Notes: generated by a model not told the origin, from the sequence alone. Numbered from the stretch's first letter, positions 9,687-21,599 are shown. The stretch: DNA of 64,000 nt from JAODBQ01 sp047602055 (GCA_047602055.1 JASGIG010000001.1:1922001-1986000), one strand, 5' to 3'. Numbers and translations: made by a program.

Positions 9687-12563
9687 GTGGCCAGAGCGGG
9701 AGATCGCCCATCCCCGACGACCGTCGCCGTGCGCGTGCTCGGCGACGTCGGTGTCGCCGTCGACGGCTGGAGGCGGCCGCTCGGGCGCCAGTCCCGGCGG
9801 CTCCTGGCCTGCCTCGCGCTGAACCCCGCGGCGGGCAGCGCCGGCGCGCTCGCCGAGTCGCTGCACCTCGACGGCCGCGGCGAGTCGGCCGTGCGCATGG
9901 CCGTGTCGCGCCTGCGCCGGCACCTCGGTGATCGCCTCTGCACCGGGCCGACCGGCTACCGGCTCGTGCTCGGCCCCGCCGACGTGCTCGACGTCGACCG
10001 CTTCGCCGGCGAGCTGGCCGCCGGGCGGGCGATCACCGGCACGGCACGCGTCGAGTGGCTGCAGGCTGCGCTGCGCACGTGGAGCGGGGTGCCGGCGGCC
10101 GAGTTCGCCGACGAGCCGTGGGCGATCGCGGTCGTGGCGCACTGGCAGGAGCAGCGCCGCCAGGCCGTGGAGGAGTTGGCCGAGGCGTTGCTGGAGGATC
10201 GGCGGCCGACGGAGGCGACGATGCTGCTGGCGGCCGAGCTGGACGAGCTGCCCTACCGGGAACGGCCCGTCGAGTTGCTGATGCGCGCTCTCGCCGCGAG
10301 CGGGCGCACGACCGAGGCGCTGCGGGCCTTTGCCCGGTTCCGCAGCGGGTTGGCCGACGACATCGGCATCGAGCCGAGCGCCGCGCTGAGCCGCCTGGAG
10401 CGGTCGATCCTCGACGGCAACCCGGCTCACTCGACCATGCCGGCCCGGCGTCTCGACAACGCGCCGACGAGCTTCGTCGGCCGCATCGGTGACGTGGCAG
10501 GGATCGCCGAGGCCGCGCGCGGCGGCGGGCTCGTCACCCTGACCGGGGTCGGTGGTGTCGGCAAGTCGCGGCTGGCGCTGCACGTCGCGGCAGTGCTGTC
10601 GGCGAAGCTCGACGGCGACGTCCACGTCGTCGAGCTGGCGCCGGTCAGCGAGCCGGACGCCGTCGCCCTGGCCGTTGCCGGCATGCTCGGCGTGATCGTG
10701 CGGCCCGACGTCGCCGTCGTCGACTCGCTCGTGACGGCGCTCGACGGCCGGCGGATGCTGCTGGTGCTCGACAACTGCGAGCACCAGCTCGATGCGGCGG
10801 CCACCGTCGTGGAGGCGCTGCTGGCGCGTACGGGCATCTGGATGATGGCGACGTCGCGGGAGGTGTTGCACGTCCCCGGCGAGCGGAGGTGGCCGGTCGA
10901 GCCGCTTGCCGTCGCCGACGAGGCGGTCGAGCTGTTCGTCGATCGGGCGAGGTCGGTACGACCGGCGTTCTCGCCGAGCGCCGAGGATCTCGCCGTCGTC
11001 GGCGAGATCTGCGCGCAGCTCGACGGCATCCCGCTGGCGATCGAACTGGCCGCGGCGCGGATGACGACGTTGTCGGTGGCTGACCTCCTCGAGCGGCTCG
11101 ACGACCGCTTCCGCCTGCTCGTCGGGTCCCGTCGTGGCCCGGCCCGCCATCGCACGCTGCAGGATGCGGTGGCGTGGTCGTTCGACCTGCTCGGTCCCGC
11201 CGAGGTCGACGCGCTGCGCCGGGCGTCGGTGTTCGCCGGTGGCTTCGATCTCGCCGCCGCGGCCGCGGTGCTCGACGTCGGCGACGAGTATGCGGCGCTC
11301 GACCTCCTCGACGCCCTCGCCGGCAAGTCGCTGCTCGTTGCCGAGCTGCGCGGCGGCGCTCGGTTCCGGATGTTGGAGACGATCCGTCAGTTCGTGGCGC
11401 CACGACTCGTCGACGACGCCGCGGCGGTGCGCCGCCGCCATGCGCGGCACTACGCCGAGGGCGTGCGGGCCTGCGTGGAGGGCCGGCGGGGCACATGGAT
11501 CGGGGCCGCCTGGGTCGAGCGGGAGATCGGCAACCTGCGCGCCGCGTTCGAGTGGTCGAGGGCGAGCGGCGATGTCGAGACGGCGGCGTCGATCGCCGCC
11601 GATTCGGTGCACGCCGCGTGGAACCTCCACCACCTCGAACCGCTCGTGTGGGTCGACGAGCTGCTCGCCTCCGGCGTCGAGATGTCCGCCGGCGCCGAGG
11701 CGCGGCTGCGCTTCGCCGCCAGCCACTGCATCTGGATCGGGCAGCCCGACCGGGCCCTTGAACATCTCGACGTCGTCGAGACGTTGCCGGACTTCGCCTC
11801 CCATGAGCTGTTCGAGGGCCAGCTGCTCAGCCTGCGGGCGACTGCGCACCTGTTCGCCGGTCGCGTCGATCGCGCCGCCGAGCTCGACGGGGCGTTGGCC
11901 GCGAGCCCCCGTGCCGGGCGGCTCGCCGGGATGTGCGGGCTGCTGTACGAGCTGCCCGAGCTTGGACGGTTCGACGAGGCGCTGGCCATCGCCGACGAGG
12001 TGGTCGCCGCGGCGCGGGCCGCGCAGAGCCCGTTCCTGCTGTCGTGGGCGCTGACCGGCTTCGCCCGTGCCGCGGCCAGCATCGATCCAGCGGCCGGCCT
12101 GGCCGCGCTGTACGAGGGCCTCGAGCTGAGCCGGACGCACTTGATCCGCGTCGCCGAGGCGGTGATCGCCCGGGACGCGGCGCGGCTGGAGGGACAGCAC
12201 GGGTCGGCGCGACGCGCTGGCGAGCTGTACGAGTACGTGTTCGATGCGTTCCTGCGCGCCGGTGACTCGTCCAACCTCGCCGTGGCGCTCGGCGACCTCG
12301 CGGTGGTCGTCGCCGCCGAGCTGCCGGAACCTGCCGCTGTGCTCGTCGGTGCGGCGCGGCGAGACCCGGCTGCGCACCGCGTGCGCGACCTCGTGGCGAC
12401 GGTCGACGCGTTGGGCGACGCCCTCGGTTCGCCCGAGCTGGATGCGCTGGCGCGGCGTGGCGCATCGCTGTCGTGGAGCTCGGCGGTGGCGTACGGCCGT
12501 TCGACCATTGAGTGCTACGGCGTGCTACGTGGAGGAGATCACGCATCGTCAGCTACGGAATGA
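9687..12563 (+). CDS. SARP/BTAD-type transcriptional activator with an NTPase domain (AfsR-like)
   Basis: About 958 residues. The N-terminus is an OmpR-type winged helix (VRVLGDVGVAVDGWRRPL ... AVRMAVSRLRRHL, about residues 14-90). A BTAD helical domain follows (to about 240), then an NB-ARC/STAND-like ATPase with Walker A GVGGVGKSRLAL, Walker B LLVLDNCEHQ and a GIPLAIELAAARM motif. The C-terminal half is helical and TPR-like. Proteins of this layout activate secondary-metabolism or stress genes once ATP binding relieves inhibition. The target is unknown; the neighbours (toxin-antitoxin, comF) do not reveal it. The start is uncertain: GTG 9687 is the longest, GTG 9729 is possible. The end overlaps the antitoxin start by 35 bp. 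Confidence 0.85.
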   Translation: MARAGDRPSPTTVAVRVLGDVGVAVDGWRRPLGRQSRRLLACLALNPAAGSAGALAESLHLDGRGESAVRMAVSRLRRHLGDRLCTGPTGYRLVLGPADVLDVDRFAGELAAGRAITGTARVEWLQAALRTWSGVPAAEFADEPWAIAVVAHWQEQRRQAVEELAEALLEDRRPTEATMLLAAELDELPYRERPVELLMRALAASGRTTEALRAFARFRSGLADDIGIEPSAALSRLERSILDGNPAHSTMPARRLDNAPTSFVGRIGDVAGIAEAARGGGLVTLTGVGGVGKSRLALHVAAVLSAKLDGDVHVVELAPVSEPDAVALAVAGMLGVIVRPDVAVVDSLVTALDGRRMLLVLDNCEHQLDAAATVVEALLARTGIWMMATSREVLHVPGERRWPVEPLAVADEAVELFVDRARSVRPAFSPSAEDLAVVGEICAQLDGIPLAIELAAARMTTLSVADLLERLDDRFRLLVGSRRGPARHRTLQDAVAWSFDLLGPAEVDALRRASVFAGGFDLAAAAAVLDVGDEYAALDLLDALAGKSLLVAELRGGARFRMLETIRQFVAPRLVDDAAAVRRRHARHYAEGVRACVEGRRGTWIGAAWVEREIGNLRAAFEWSRASGDVETAASIAADSVHAAWNLHHLEPLVWVDELLASGVEMSAGAEARLRFAASHCIWIGQPDRALEHLDVVETLPDFASHELFEGQLLSLRATAHLFAGRVDRAAELDGALAASPRAGRLAGMCGLLYELPELGRFDEALAIADEVVAAARAAQSPFLLSWALTGFARAAASIDPAAGLAALYEGLELSRTHLIRVAEAVIARDAARLEGQHGSARRAGELYEYVFDAFLRAGDSSNLAVALGDLAVVVAAELPEPAAVLVGAARRDPAAHRVRDLVATVDALGDALGSPELDALARRGASLSWSSAVAYGRSTIECYGVLRGGDHASSATE

Positions 12564-12795
12564 GAGCGCCGAGGTGCTCCGTCGCGTCGCGGCTGGCGAG
12601 GAGTTGCTGGTGACCAACAACGGCCGCCCGGCGGCGGTGATCGGTCCACCCCCCGACGACACGTTGTCGGTGCTCGCCGGCCGGGGTCTGGTGCACAGGG
12701 CGCGACGCGATCCGGCGACGTTGCCGGCCGTCACGCGGCGCCGGTCCGGTGCCACGACGGCGGAGATCGTCGCCGACGTGCGTGGTCGTTGGTGA
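12529..12795 (+). CDS. Type II antitoxin, Phd/YefM family
   Basis: 88 residues from GTG 12529. The N-terminal half, EEITHRQLRNESAEVLRRV followed by GEELLVTNNGRPAAVIGP, is the Phd/YefM DNA-binding fold (the RNESAEVLR helix, then a beta hairpin). The C-terminal part is low-complexity and basic, as expected for the segment that wraps the toxin. It overlaps the start of the PIN toxin gene by 4 bp (GTGA at 12792-12795), the usual coupling for such pairs. Phd antitoxins bind their own promoter; that promoter would lie inside the end of the SARP gene. Confidence 0.85.
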   Translation: MEEITHRQLRNESAEVLRRVAAGEELLVTNNGRPAAVIGPPPDDTLSVLAGRGLVHRARRDPATLPAVTRRRSGATTAEIVADVRGRW

Positions 12796-13178
12796 CGCTG
12801 GCATACGTCGACACCTCGGCGGCGATGAAGCTCGTCGTCGAGGAGGCCGAGTCGGCGGCACTCGCCGACGAGCTCGCCGCCGGACGGCGCCTCGTGGCGT
12901 CGTGGCTGCTGCACGCCGAATTGCACTGCGCTGCCGGCCGTCATCCCGACGACGTCGACCTGGTCGCCGTTCGAGACGTGCTCGACACGATCGACCTCGT
13001 CGACGTCGCCCGTGGTGACCTGATCAGCGCCGGCACGCTCGCGCCGCTGCGCTCCAACGATGCCGTCCACCTCGCCGTCGCCATTCGCCTGGGTGTGGAC
13101 GAGATGGTGACCTACGTCGCGGAGCTGGCCGCGGCGGCGTCGGCTGCGGGCCTCGCCGTCGTCGCCCCGGCCGGGTGA
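12792..13178 (+). CDS. vapC: PIN-domain ribonuclease toxin (VapC family)
   Basis: 128 residues from GTG 12792 (a TTG 3 nt earlier is possible). The PIN acidic residues are present: D7 in YVDTSA, a glutamate in LLHAELHCA, and the late aspartate in SNDAVHLAVA. VapC toxins cleave tRNA or rRNA when freed from antitoxin. GTG overlaps the antitoxin stop (GTGA), so the two are translated together. Pairing a PIN toxin with a Phd-fold antitoxin is common in actinobacteria. Confidence 0.87.
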   Translation: MTLAYVDTSAAMKLVVEEAESAALADELAAGRRLVASWLLHAELHCAAGRHPDDVDLVAVRDVLDTIDLVDVARGDLISAGTLAPLRSNDAVHLAVAIRLGVDEMVTYVAELAAAASAAGLAVVAPAG

Positions 13179-13190
13179 TGGCAGCTTCCG

Positions 13191-13216
13191 GAAACTGTCG
13201 CGCACCCCTTTGGTAC
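13191..13216 (+). promoter_or_regulatory. Conserved promoter motif, comF copy
   Basis: GAAAC-N3-CGCGCACCCCTT-N-GGTAC, ending 9 nt before the comF ATG. The same motif, with 23 of 26 bases identical and the same internal spacing, precedes the SWIM gene at 58066-58091. TACTTG (13214-13219) would be a -10 element for a leaderless mRNA. The two copies lie in different reading frames, so the conservation is at the DNA level. Confidence 0.6.
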
Positions 13217-13225
13217 TTGTACCGC

Positions 13226-13838
13226 ATGCTGTTCCTCACCACATGTGCCGGGTGCAACGCCCCCGGCGACACGCTCTGCCGGCGCTGCCGGTTCGCTCTC
13301 GTCAGCTCGTCGGCGGTCGTCACCACGCACGGCGTCCAGGCGGCCATGCCGTTCGATGGGGTCGGCCGGTCGATCGTCCACGGCCTCAAGTTCCGCAACC
13401 GCCGCGGCGTCGCCCGTCAGCTCGCCGCGCTGATGGCCCGCCGGCTGGTCCCGTCGGCGTCGTTCGACCTGGTCACGTGGGCGCCTACCAGCGCGGCGCG
13501 CGTTGCCGAGCGTGGGTTCGACCAGGCCGAGCTGCTCGCCCGGGCCGTCGCCCGAGAAGCTCGGCGTCCCCTGCCGGCGGCTGCTGTATCGCACCCACGG
13601 TGGGCCGCAGGCCGGTCGCGGGCGCGCCGCGCGGCTGCTCGGGCCGACGTTCCGGGCGCGCTCGCCGCGCCGTGGGCTGCGGGTCCTGCTCGTCGACGAC
13701 GTCGTCACCACCGGCGGCACGCTGCATGCCGCCCGCGAGGCGCTGCTCGACGCGGGCGTCGCCGAGGTGCGCTGCATCGCCGCGGCAGCAACGCCCGACG
13801 CCGTGCCGGCGCGGCCGCTCCTGCGCCTGGCCAGCTAA
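13226..13838 (+). CDS. comF: ComF family phosphoribosyltransferase-like protein, with a +1 frameshift
   Basis: It begins MLFLTTCAGCNAPGDTLCRRC, the ComF CxxC...CxxC zinc-finger start, followed by VHGLKFRNRRGVARQLA and WAPTSAARVAERGFDQAELLARAVA. It then requires a frame change to reach LLYRTHGGPQAGRGRAAR and the PRPP-binding loop VLLVDDVVTTGGTL. Removing one base near 13555 gives VARKLGVPCRRLL and a protein of about 203 residues, usual for ComF. ComF takes part in DNA uptake during competence in several bacteria; its role in actinobacteria is less clear. A GTG at 13175 overlapping the vapC stop would extend it by 17 residues, but the promoter motif directly upstream favours ATG 13226. Confidence 0.85.
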
Positions 13839-13840
13839 GG

Positions 13841-13930
13841 GTTTCGACCTCTCGTTCGCTCGCTGCGCTCACTCGCTTCGTCCGGTCGAGTTGATCGGCG
13901 CGGGGTGCGGCCGCACCCAGCTTGTGGTGC
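13841..13930 (+). repeat. Dispersed intergenic element, family B, copy B1
   Basis: After the comF stop: TTTCGACCTCTCGTTCGCTC, then GCTGCGCTCACTCGCTTC, then a perfect 16-bp palindrome GGGTGCGGCCGCACCC followed by AGC. The same order (TTTCGA..., CGCTCGCTGCGCTCGCTC, GCGGCCGCACCCAGC) is found after ftsX (B2). Confidence 0.65.
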
Positions 13931-13984
13931 ACCCCCACGCGCGCCGTCACGACTCGGGCGGCAGACGCTCTGACGCAGGCGCCG

Positions 13985-15202
13985 TCAGGGGTCGGTGCGG
14001 CGGACGGTGCCGGCGGTGGGGCGGTGGGCGCCGATCCGGGCGGCGGTGGGCGGGTGGCCCTGGTAGGCCGCGGCCATCATCGTCGCGAAGTGGTACACCG
14101 CGTCTTCGTTGGCCGCGAACACGCCGGGCTCGAAGCGGCACGACTCGATGCCGCGCTGCACGGACTCGACGGCGGCCCAGTCCTGACGGTTGGTGACGTC
14201 CCAGAAGTCGACGGCGAACGACGGATCGAAGCCCGGTTCGGCCACCGCGTCGGGCGCGAACAGCCACTGACACTCCACGTCGGCGATGGACGGCGTCCGT
14301 GGCTGGATGCGGTGGGTCATCACGTAGTCCGGGTGCAGGCTGAGCAGCAGGTTCGGGAACAGCTGGACGTACAGCACCTGGCGGCGGCGCTCGTCGTCGA
14401 GGCCCGCCAGCGGTGCCAGCGGCGAGCCCCCGTCGAGGCTCATCGTCGCTGCACCGTCGGCGAGCTGCATCGCCCCGCCGACGAACGCCCCGGACAGCTC
14501 GACGTTGACCCCGCTGTTGGCCGGCGACACCCGGCACAGCTCGGGGTGGATCAGCGGGCAGTGGCCGCACTCGTGGTAGTTCTCGATGGCAATCTTCCAG
14601 TTGGCCGCCAGCTCGTAGTGGTGGGTGGCGCCGATCCGCAGGTCGGCGGGGCCCCACGGGGCGACGAGGCCGGCGAGGTCGCCGAGGTGCTCGGCGAGCG
14701 GCAGCGCGGCACCGTCGACGTTGACGAACAGCCACCCGCCCCACTGCTCGCTGGGTACCGGCAGGAGCCTGAGCTCGTCGGGCACCACGTTGCCCATCCC
14801 GCCGACGTGCGGTGCCAGGCGCAGCCGCCCGTCCAGCTCGTAGGTCCAGGCGTGGTAAGGGCACTGGACGACGCCGCGGTCGGTGGCCGCACCGCACGGC
14901 AGCAGCTCGTGGCCGCGGTGGCGGCAGATGTTGGCGAACGCCGCCAACCGGCTGTCGCCGCTGCGGGTGACCAGCACACTCGTCGCCCCGACCTGCACGG
15001 CCGACTGGGCGGCGCGTTGCAGCGCCTCGACTCGGCCGACGCACACCCAGCCGCCGTCGAACACGTGGCGACGTTCCCAGGCCAGGACCTCGGCTGACGT
15101 GTATGCCTCGGCCGGCAGCATCCGCGCCTGCCCGAACGGCCGCGAGGTGGCCGCCACGGCGGCGGCGTCGAGCGGGGCGGGCGGGCGCACGGGCGACGGC
15201 AC
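13985..15202 (-). CDS. Rieske-type aromatic-ring-hydroxylating oxygenase, alpha subunit
   Basis: 405 residues from GTG 15202. The Rieske [2Fe-2S] ligands are clear (C93-R-H95 in NICRHRGHE and C114-P-Y-H117 in QCPYHAW). The catalytic domain has the mononuclear iron segment NYHECGHCPLIHPEL. These proteins hydroxylate aromatic rings or N-methyl/choline-type substrates using electrons from a reductase. No ferredoxin, reductase or beta subunit lies nearby, so the partner is elsewhere. GTG is preceded at 7 nt by TAGCGT (minus strand, 15210-15215). The matching -35 region overlaps an SOS box at 15230-15243, so LexA could also repress this gene. It is divergent from the AlkB-like gene. Confidence 0.85.
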   Translation of the reverse strand: MPSPVRPPAPLDAAAVAATSRPFGQARMLPAEAYTSAEVLAWERRHVFDGGWVCVGRVEALQRAAQSAVQVGATSVLVTRSGDSRLAAFANICRHRGHELLPCGAATDRGVVQCPYHAWTYELDGRLRLAPHVGGMGNVVPDELRLLPVPSEQWGGWLFVNVDGAALPLAEHLGDLAGLVAPWGPADLRIGATHHYELAANWKIAIENYHECGHCPLIHPELCRVSPANSGVNVELSGAFVGGAMQLADGAATMSLDGGSPLAPLAGLDDERRRQVLYVQLFPNLLLSLHPDYVMTHRIQPRTPSIADVECQWLFAPDAVAEPGFDPSFAVDFWDVTNRQDWAAVESVQRGIESCRFEPGVFAANEDAVYHFATMMAAAYQGHPPTAARIGAHRPTAGTVRRTDP

Positions 15203-15229
15203 CCCGACGACGCTATCCGACGACCGTTG

Positions 15230-15262
15230 CGAACGAGTGTTCGTAACACGTACGCTCGTTCG
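15230..15262 (+). promoter_or_regulatory. Two LexA/SOS boxes in the Rieske-alkB divergent promoter
   Basis: Box 1, 15230-15243, is CGAAC-GAGT-GTTCG, a full match to the Gram-positive/actinobacterial SOS consensus CGAAC-N4-GTTCG. Box 2, 15249-15262, is CGTAC-GCTC-GTTCG with one mismatch, and it ends directly at the AlkB ATG. Box 2 covers the likely -10 of alkB (TACGCT, 15251-15256). Box 1 covers the -35 area of the Rieske gene. Confidence 0.75.
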
Positions 15263-15916
15263 ATGAGCATGACGACGATGGCAGACGGGGCGCACGCCCG
15301 GCAGGCGTCGCTGTTCGACGGTGGCGCGCCGAGCATCGACCGGGACTTCGCTGGGTTGCACCGGACGTGGCTCGACGCCACATCCTGGGTCGATCACTGC
15401 TCGCGCTGGTTGCGCGGTGCCGACGCGGTGTTCGACGCGCTGGTCGACGCCTTGCCGTGGCGCCAGCGCGACGTCGTGATGTACCACCACCGGCTGCCCG
15501 AGCCGCGGCTGACGTGCTGGTGGAGCGAGCTCGGTCACGACGTCGAACCGGTGGCTGTGCTCGCCGAGGCGCGGCTTGCGTTGACCGAGCGCTACGCCAA
15601 GCCGTTCGACTCGATCGGCTTCAACCTGTACCGCGACGGGCACGACTCGGTGGCCTGGCACAGCGACCGGGAGCGCTTCGCTCGCGAGGATCCGGTGGTC
15701 GTCGTCCTCAGCGTCGGTGCCGCCCGGCCGTTCCGCGTCCGCCCGATCGGCGGTGGGGGGTCGCAGCGCTGGGACGTCGGCCACGGCGACCTGCTGGTGA
15801 TGGGCGGGGCCTGCCAGCACGACTGGCAGCACTGCGTGCCCAAGGTCGCCCACGTCGACGGTCCGCGCCTGTCGATCATGTTCCGCCACCACCTCGCCGG
15901 GTGGCAGCCGCCGTAG
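15263..15916 (+). CDS. alkB: AlkB-like Fe(II)/2-oxoglutarate dioxygenase (DNA/RNA dealkylation)
   Basis: 217 residues. The iron ligands are H133 and D135 in AWHSD and H190 in DWQHCVPK. The 2-oxoglutarate-binding arginines are in RLSIMFRH (R202, R208). NLYRDGHDSVAWHSDRE and the preceding WSEL block resemble the AlkB/ALKBH2-3 subfamily that removes 1-methyladenine and 3-methylcytosine from damaged DNA. I chose ATG 15263 because two SOS boxes end immediately before it and an embedded TACGCT hexamer implies a leaderless transcript. Further in-frame ATGs follow at 15269 and 15278. DNA repair and LexA control agree with each other, which strengthens both calls. Confidence 0.88.
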   Translation: MSMTTMADGAHARQASLFDGGAPSIDRDFAGLHRTWLDATSWVDHCSRWLRGADAVFDALVDALPWRQRDVVMYHHRLPEPRLTCWWSELGHDVEPVAVLAEARLALTERYAKPFDSIGFNLYRDGHDSVAWHSDRERFAREDPVVVVLSVGAARPFRVRPIGGGGSQRWDVGHGDLLVMGGACQHDWQHCVPKVAHVDGPRLSIMFRHHLAGWQPP

Positions 15917-15973
15917 CCGGAGGCGACACCCGAACTGGGCTCGAAGGACCTCGCCGGTAGGATCGTTGCCCGC

Positions 15974-18796
<2,823 letters not shown>

Positions 18797-18800
<4 letters not shown>

Positions 18801-19897
18801 GGGATTTCACCGACGACCTCAAGGAGTTGCGTCGGCGCCTCGGTGAGGCCCACGGCTACCTGAAGATCGACGCCAACCGCTCGCGCCTGGCCGAGCTGGA
18901 GATGGAGGTCGGCCGCCCCGACCTGTGGGACGATCCGGAGCTGGCCAAGAAGGTCAACGCCGAGTACGCCGCCGTGCGCGGCGACGTCGACACCTACGAC
19001 GGCCTGGCCCAGCAGCTCGACGACGCCGACCTGCTCCACGAGATGGCCCGCGAGGTCGACGACGCCAGCCAGGAGCCCGACCTCGACGCGGCGATCCAGA
19101 GCATCGGCGCGGCGCTCGACGAGCTGGACCTGCGCAGCCTGTTCACCGGCGAGCACGACGAGGCCGACTGCATCGTCCAGATCAACGCCAAGGACGGCGG
19201 CGTCGACGCCCAGGACTGGAGCGAGATGCTCCTGCGGATGTACGGCCGCTGGGCCGAGCGGCGCAAGTTCGGCTTCGAGGTCGACGGGATCAGCGAGGGC
19301 ACCGAGGCCGGGATCCTCTCCGCCGAGTTCACGATCACCGGGCGCTACGCCTACGGCCTGATGACGTCCGAGCGCGGCACCCATCGCCTGGTGCGGATCA
19401 GCCCGTTCGACAACCAGGGCCGCCGCCAGACCAGCTTCGCCGCCGTGCAGGTGTGGCCGGTGATGGACGACCCGGACGTCGAGATCAACGAGGCCGACAT
19501 CCGCATGGAGGTGTTCCGGGCCAGCGGCGCCGGCGGTCAGCACGTCAACAAGACGTCGTCCGCGGTCCGCCTGATCCACGAGCCGACCGGGCTGATCGCC
19601 TCCTCGCAGGAGGAGCGCAGCCAGCTGCAGAACCGGGAGAAGGCGATGAACCGGCTGCGGGCGATGATCGCCGCCAAGGTCGAGGAGGAGCACCAGGCCG
19701 AGCTGGACCGCATCGCCGGCCGCCAGGCCCAGGTCGGCTGGGGCAGCCAGATCCGCTCCTACGTGCTGCAGCCGTACCAGATGGTCAAGGACCTGCGCAC
19801 CGAGGTGGAGTCGAGCAACGTCGCCGGCGTCCTCGACGGTGACGTCGACGAGTTCATGATCGGCTACCTGCAGTGGCGACGGCGCGAAGCCGAGTGA
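18797..19897 (+). CDS. prfB: Peptide chain release factor 2
   Basis: 366 residues from GTG 18797, which overlaps the secA stop (GTGA). Recognises UGA/UAA and triggers peptide release. The GGQ motif is in ASGAGGQHVNKTSSAVRL. The tripeptide SPF in VRISPFDNQ is the RF2-type stop-codon anticodon, distinguishing it from RF1 (PxT). There is no in-frame stop near the start, so the RF2 programmed +1 frameshift of many bacteria is absent. The secA-prfB-ftsE-ftsX order is common in actinobacteria. Confidence 0.95.
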
Positions 19898-19940
19898 CCG
19901 CGGTACCCTGCCTGATCCGTCACAGTTCTGTCATATTTCG

Positions 19941-20618
19941 ATGATCACGCTGAACAACGTCACCAAGAGCTACACGACCGAGGTCGTCGCCCTGCGCGAC
20001 GCCAGCTTCGAGGTCGCCAAGGCCGAGTTCGTCTTCCTCGTCGGGCCGTCCGGCTCGGGCAAGAGCACGCTGCTGCGGCTGATGAACCGCCAGGAGCGCC
20101 CCGAGCGCGGCGAGGTCTGGGTGGCCGGCCGGAACATCAACGACATGCCGGAGAGCAAGGTCCCGCACCTGCGCCGCAACATCGGCAACATCTTCCAGGA
20201 CTACAAGCTGCTCACCGGCAAGACCGTGTTCGAGAACGTCGCCTTCGCCCTGGAGGTGATCGGCCGGCCCCGCCACGTCATCCGCCAGCAGGTGCCGGCG
20301 GTGCTCGACCTCGTCGGCCTGGAGGGCAAGGAGGAGCGCTTCCCCCACCAGCTGTCCGGCGGCGAGCAGCAGCGCGTGTCGATCGCCCGGGCGTTCGTCA
20401 ACCGCCCGCTGATCCTGCTGGCCGACGAGCCGACCGGGAACCTCGACCCGGCCACCGGCGAGGGGATCATGCGCCTGCTCGACCGGATCAACAAGACCGG
20501 CACCACGGTGGTGATGGCCACCCACGACCAGCGCATCGTCAACATGATGCGCAAGCGGGTCATCCAGCTCGACCGTGGGCTGATCGTGCGTGACCAGGCC
20601 CGAGGGGTGTACGAGTAG
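19941..20618 (+). CDS. ftsE: Cell-division ABC transporter ATP-binding protein FtsE
   Basis: 225 residues with a complete ABC ATPase: Walker A VGPSGSGKSTLL, Q-loop NIFQDYKLL, signature LSGGEQQRVSIARA, Walker B ILLADEPTGNLD and the H-loop MATHDQ. With FtsX it forms a mechanotransmission complex that activates peptidoglycan hydrolases at the septum. It overlaps ftsX by one base (stop TAG 20616-20618, GTG 20618). The 43-bp gap after prfB contains TACCCT (about 19902-19907), a possible -10. Confidence 0.95.
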   Translation: MITLNNVTKSYTTEVVALRDASFEVAKAEFVFLVGPSGSGKSTLLRLMNRQERPERGEVWVAGRNINDMPESKVPHLRRNIGNIFQDYKLLTGKTVFENVAFALEVIGRPRHVIRQQVPAVLDLVGLEGKEERFPHQLSGGEQQRVSIARAFVNRPLILLADEPTGNLDPATGEGIMRLLDRINKTGTTVVMATHDQRIVNMMRKRVIQLDRGLIVRDQARGVYE

Positions 20619-21517
20619 TGCTCTCCCGCCTCCGGTACACGTTCCGGGAGATGTGGGCCAGCGTCAGCAGGAACACCACCCTGTCCATCGCCGCGATCCT
20701 CACCTCCGGGGTCACGCTCCTGCTGTTCGGCCTGACGCTGCTGCTGCAGCGCGGCTTCGACAACCAGCTCGACCAGTGGTCGGGCGGCGTCGAGATGATC
20801 GTCTACGTCACCAACGACGCGACCGCCGATCAGATCCAGCTCGTCCAGACCAGCCTGGAGCAGTCCAACCTGGTCGACAAGGTCACCTACTGCGACATCC
20901 CCTGCTCGGTGGAGAACGCCAAGCGGCTGTTCGGCGGCGACACGGCGACGCTGTCGCAGCTCGGACCGGACAAGATCCCGTCGTTCTTCAAGGTCGTCCC
21001 CAAGGACACCCAGAACACCGACGTGCTCAACCAGTTCGCCACCACGGTGAAGGGTCTGCCGAAGGTTCAGAGCGTGGCGTTCCCCGGCCAGCAGATCGAC
21101 ACGTTGCGCGCTCTGCGCAGCTTCTTCGGGCCGCGCACGTTCGCGATCGCGCTGGCCCTGCTCGCCGCCACCGTGCTGCTGATCTGGAACACGATCCGCA
21201 CGGCGATGTACGCCAGGCGCCGCGAGATCGAGGTGATGAAGCTCGTCGGGGCGACGAACTGGTTCATCCGGTTGCCCTTCATGCTCGAAGGGTTGCTGCA
21301 AGGCCTGATCGGCGGCGTGTTCGCCAGCGGCATGCTGCTGTACCTCAACGCCGACTGGACGAACGGCGTGCGCTCGCTGCCCGGCGACTCCGGCCTGCAG
21401 GCGTTCGTCGTCCTCGGCGGCTACCCGTGGACGATCGTCGGCTACATGCTGCTGCTCGGCGCCACCGTCGGCGCGGTCTGTTCCGGCACCGCCGCCAGCC
21501 GCTTCTTGGACGTCTGA
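20618..21517 (+). CDS. ftsX: Cell-division membrane protein FtsX
   Basis: 299 residues from GTG 20618. One N-terminal membrane segment (LSIAAILTSGVTLLLFGLTL), a periplasmic domain of about 120 residues, then three membrane segments (FAIALALLAATVLLIW, LPFMLEGLLQGLIGGVFASGM and the C-terminal TIVGYMLLLGATVGA). This is the FtsX topology. The extracellular domain has a single Cys pair (YCDIPC) that could form a disulphide. It partners FtsE and is expected to recruit a RipC-like hydrolase. smpB, often next in actinobacteria, does not follow. Confidence 0.93.
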   Translation: MLSRLRYTFREMWASVSRNTTLSIAAILTSGVTLLLFGLTLLLQRGFDNQLDQWSGGVEMIVYVTNDATADQIQLVQTSLEQSNLVDKVTYCDIPCSVENAKRLFGGDTATLSQLGPDKIPSFFKVVPKDTQNTDVLNQFATTVKGLPKVQSVAFPGQQIDTLRALRSFFGPRTFAIALALLAATVLLIWNTIRTAMYARRREIEVMKLVGATNWFIRLPFMLEGLLQGLIGGVFASGMLLYLNADWTNGVRSLPGDSGLQAFVVLGGYPWTIVGYMLLLGATVGAVCSGTAASRFLDV

Positions 21518-21518
21518 G

Positions 21519-21596
21519 TTTCGACGCTCGATTCGCTCGCTGCGCTCGCTCATCTCGGTCGAGCTTCGAGGAGCGGCCTGCGGCCGCACCCAGCCT
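21519..21596 (+). repeat. Dispersed intergenic element, family B, copy B2
   Basis: Starts 2 bp after the ftsX stop: TTTCGACGCTCGATTCGCTC, GCTGCGCTCGCTC, then CTGCGGCCGCACCCAGCCTG. Same order and spacing as B1 after comF. The core reads as an imperfect palindrome around GCTGCGCTCGC. Confidence 0.65.
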
Positions 21597-21599
21597 GCA

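Noticed and set aside
12529..12795. Antitoxin as VapB (AbrB or RHH type)
   Set aside because: The RNESAEVLRRV and VTNNGRPAAVI pattern is Phd/YefM, not a VapB swapped-hairpin.
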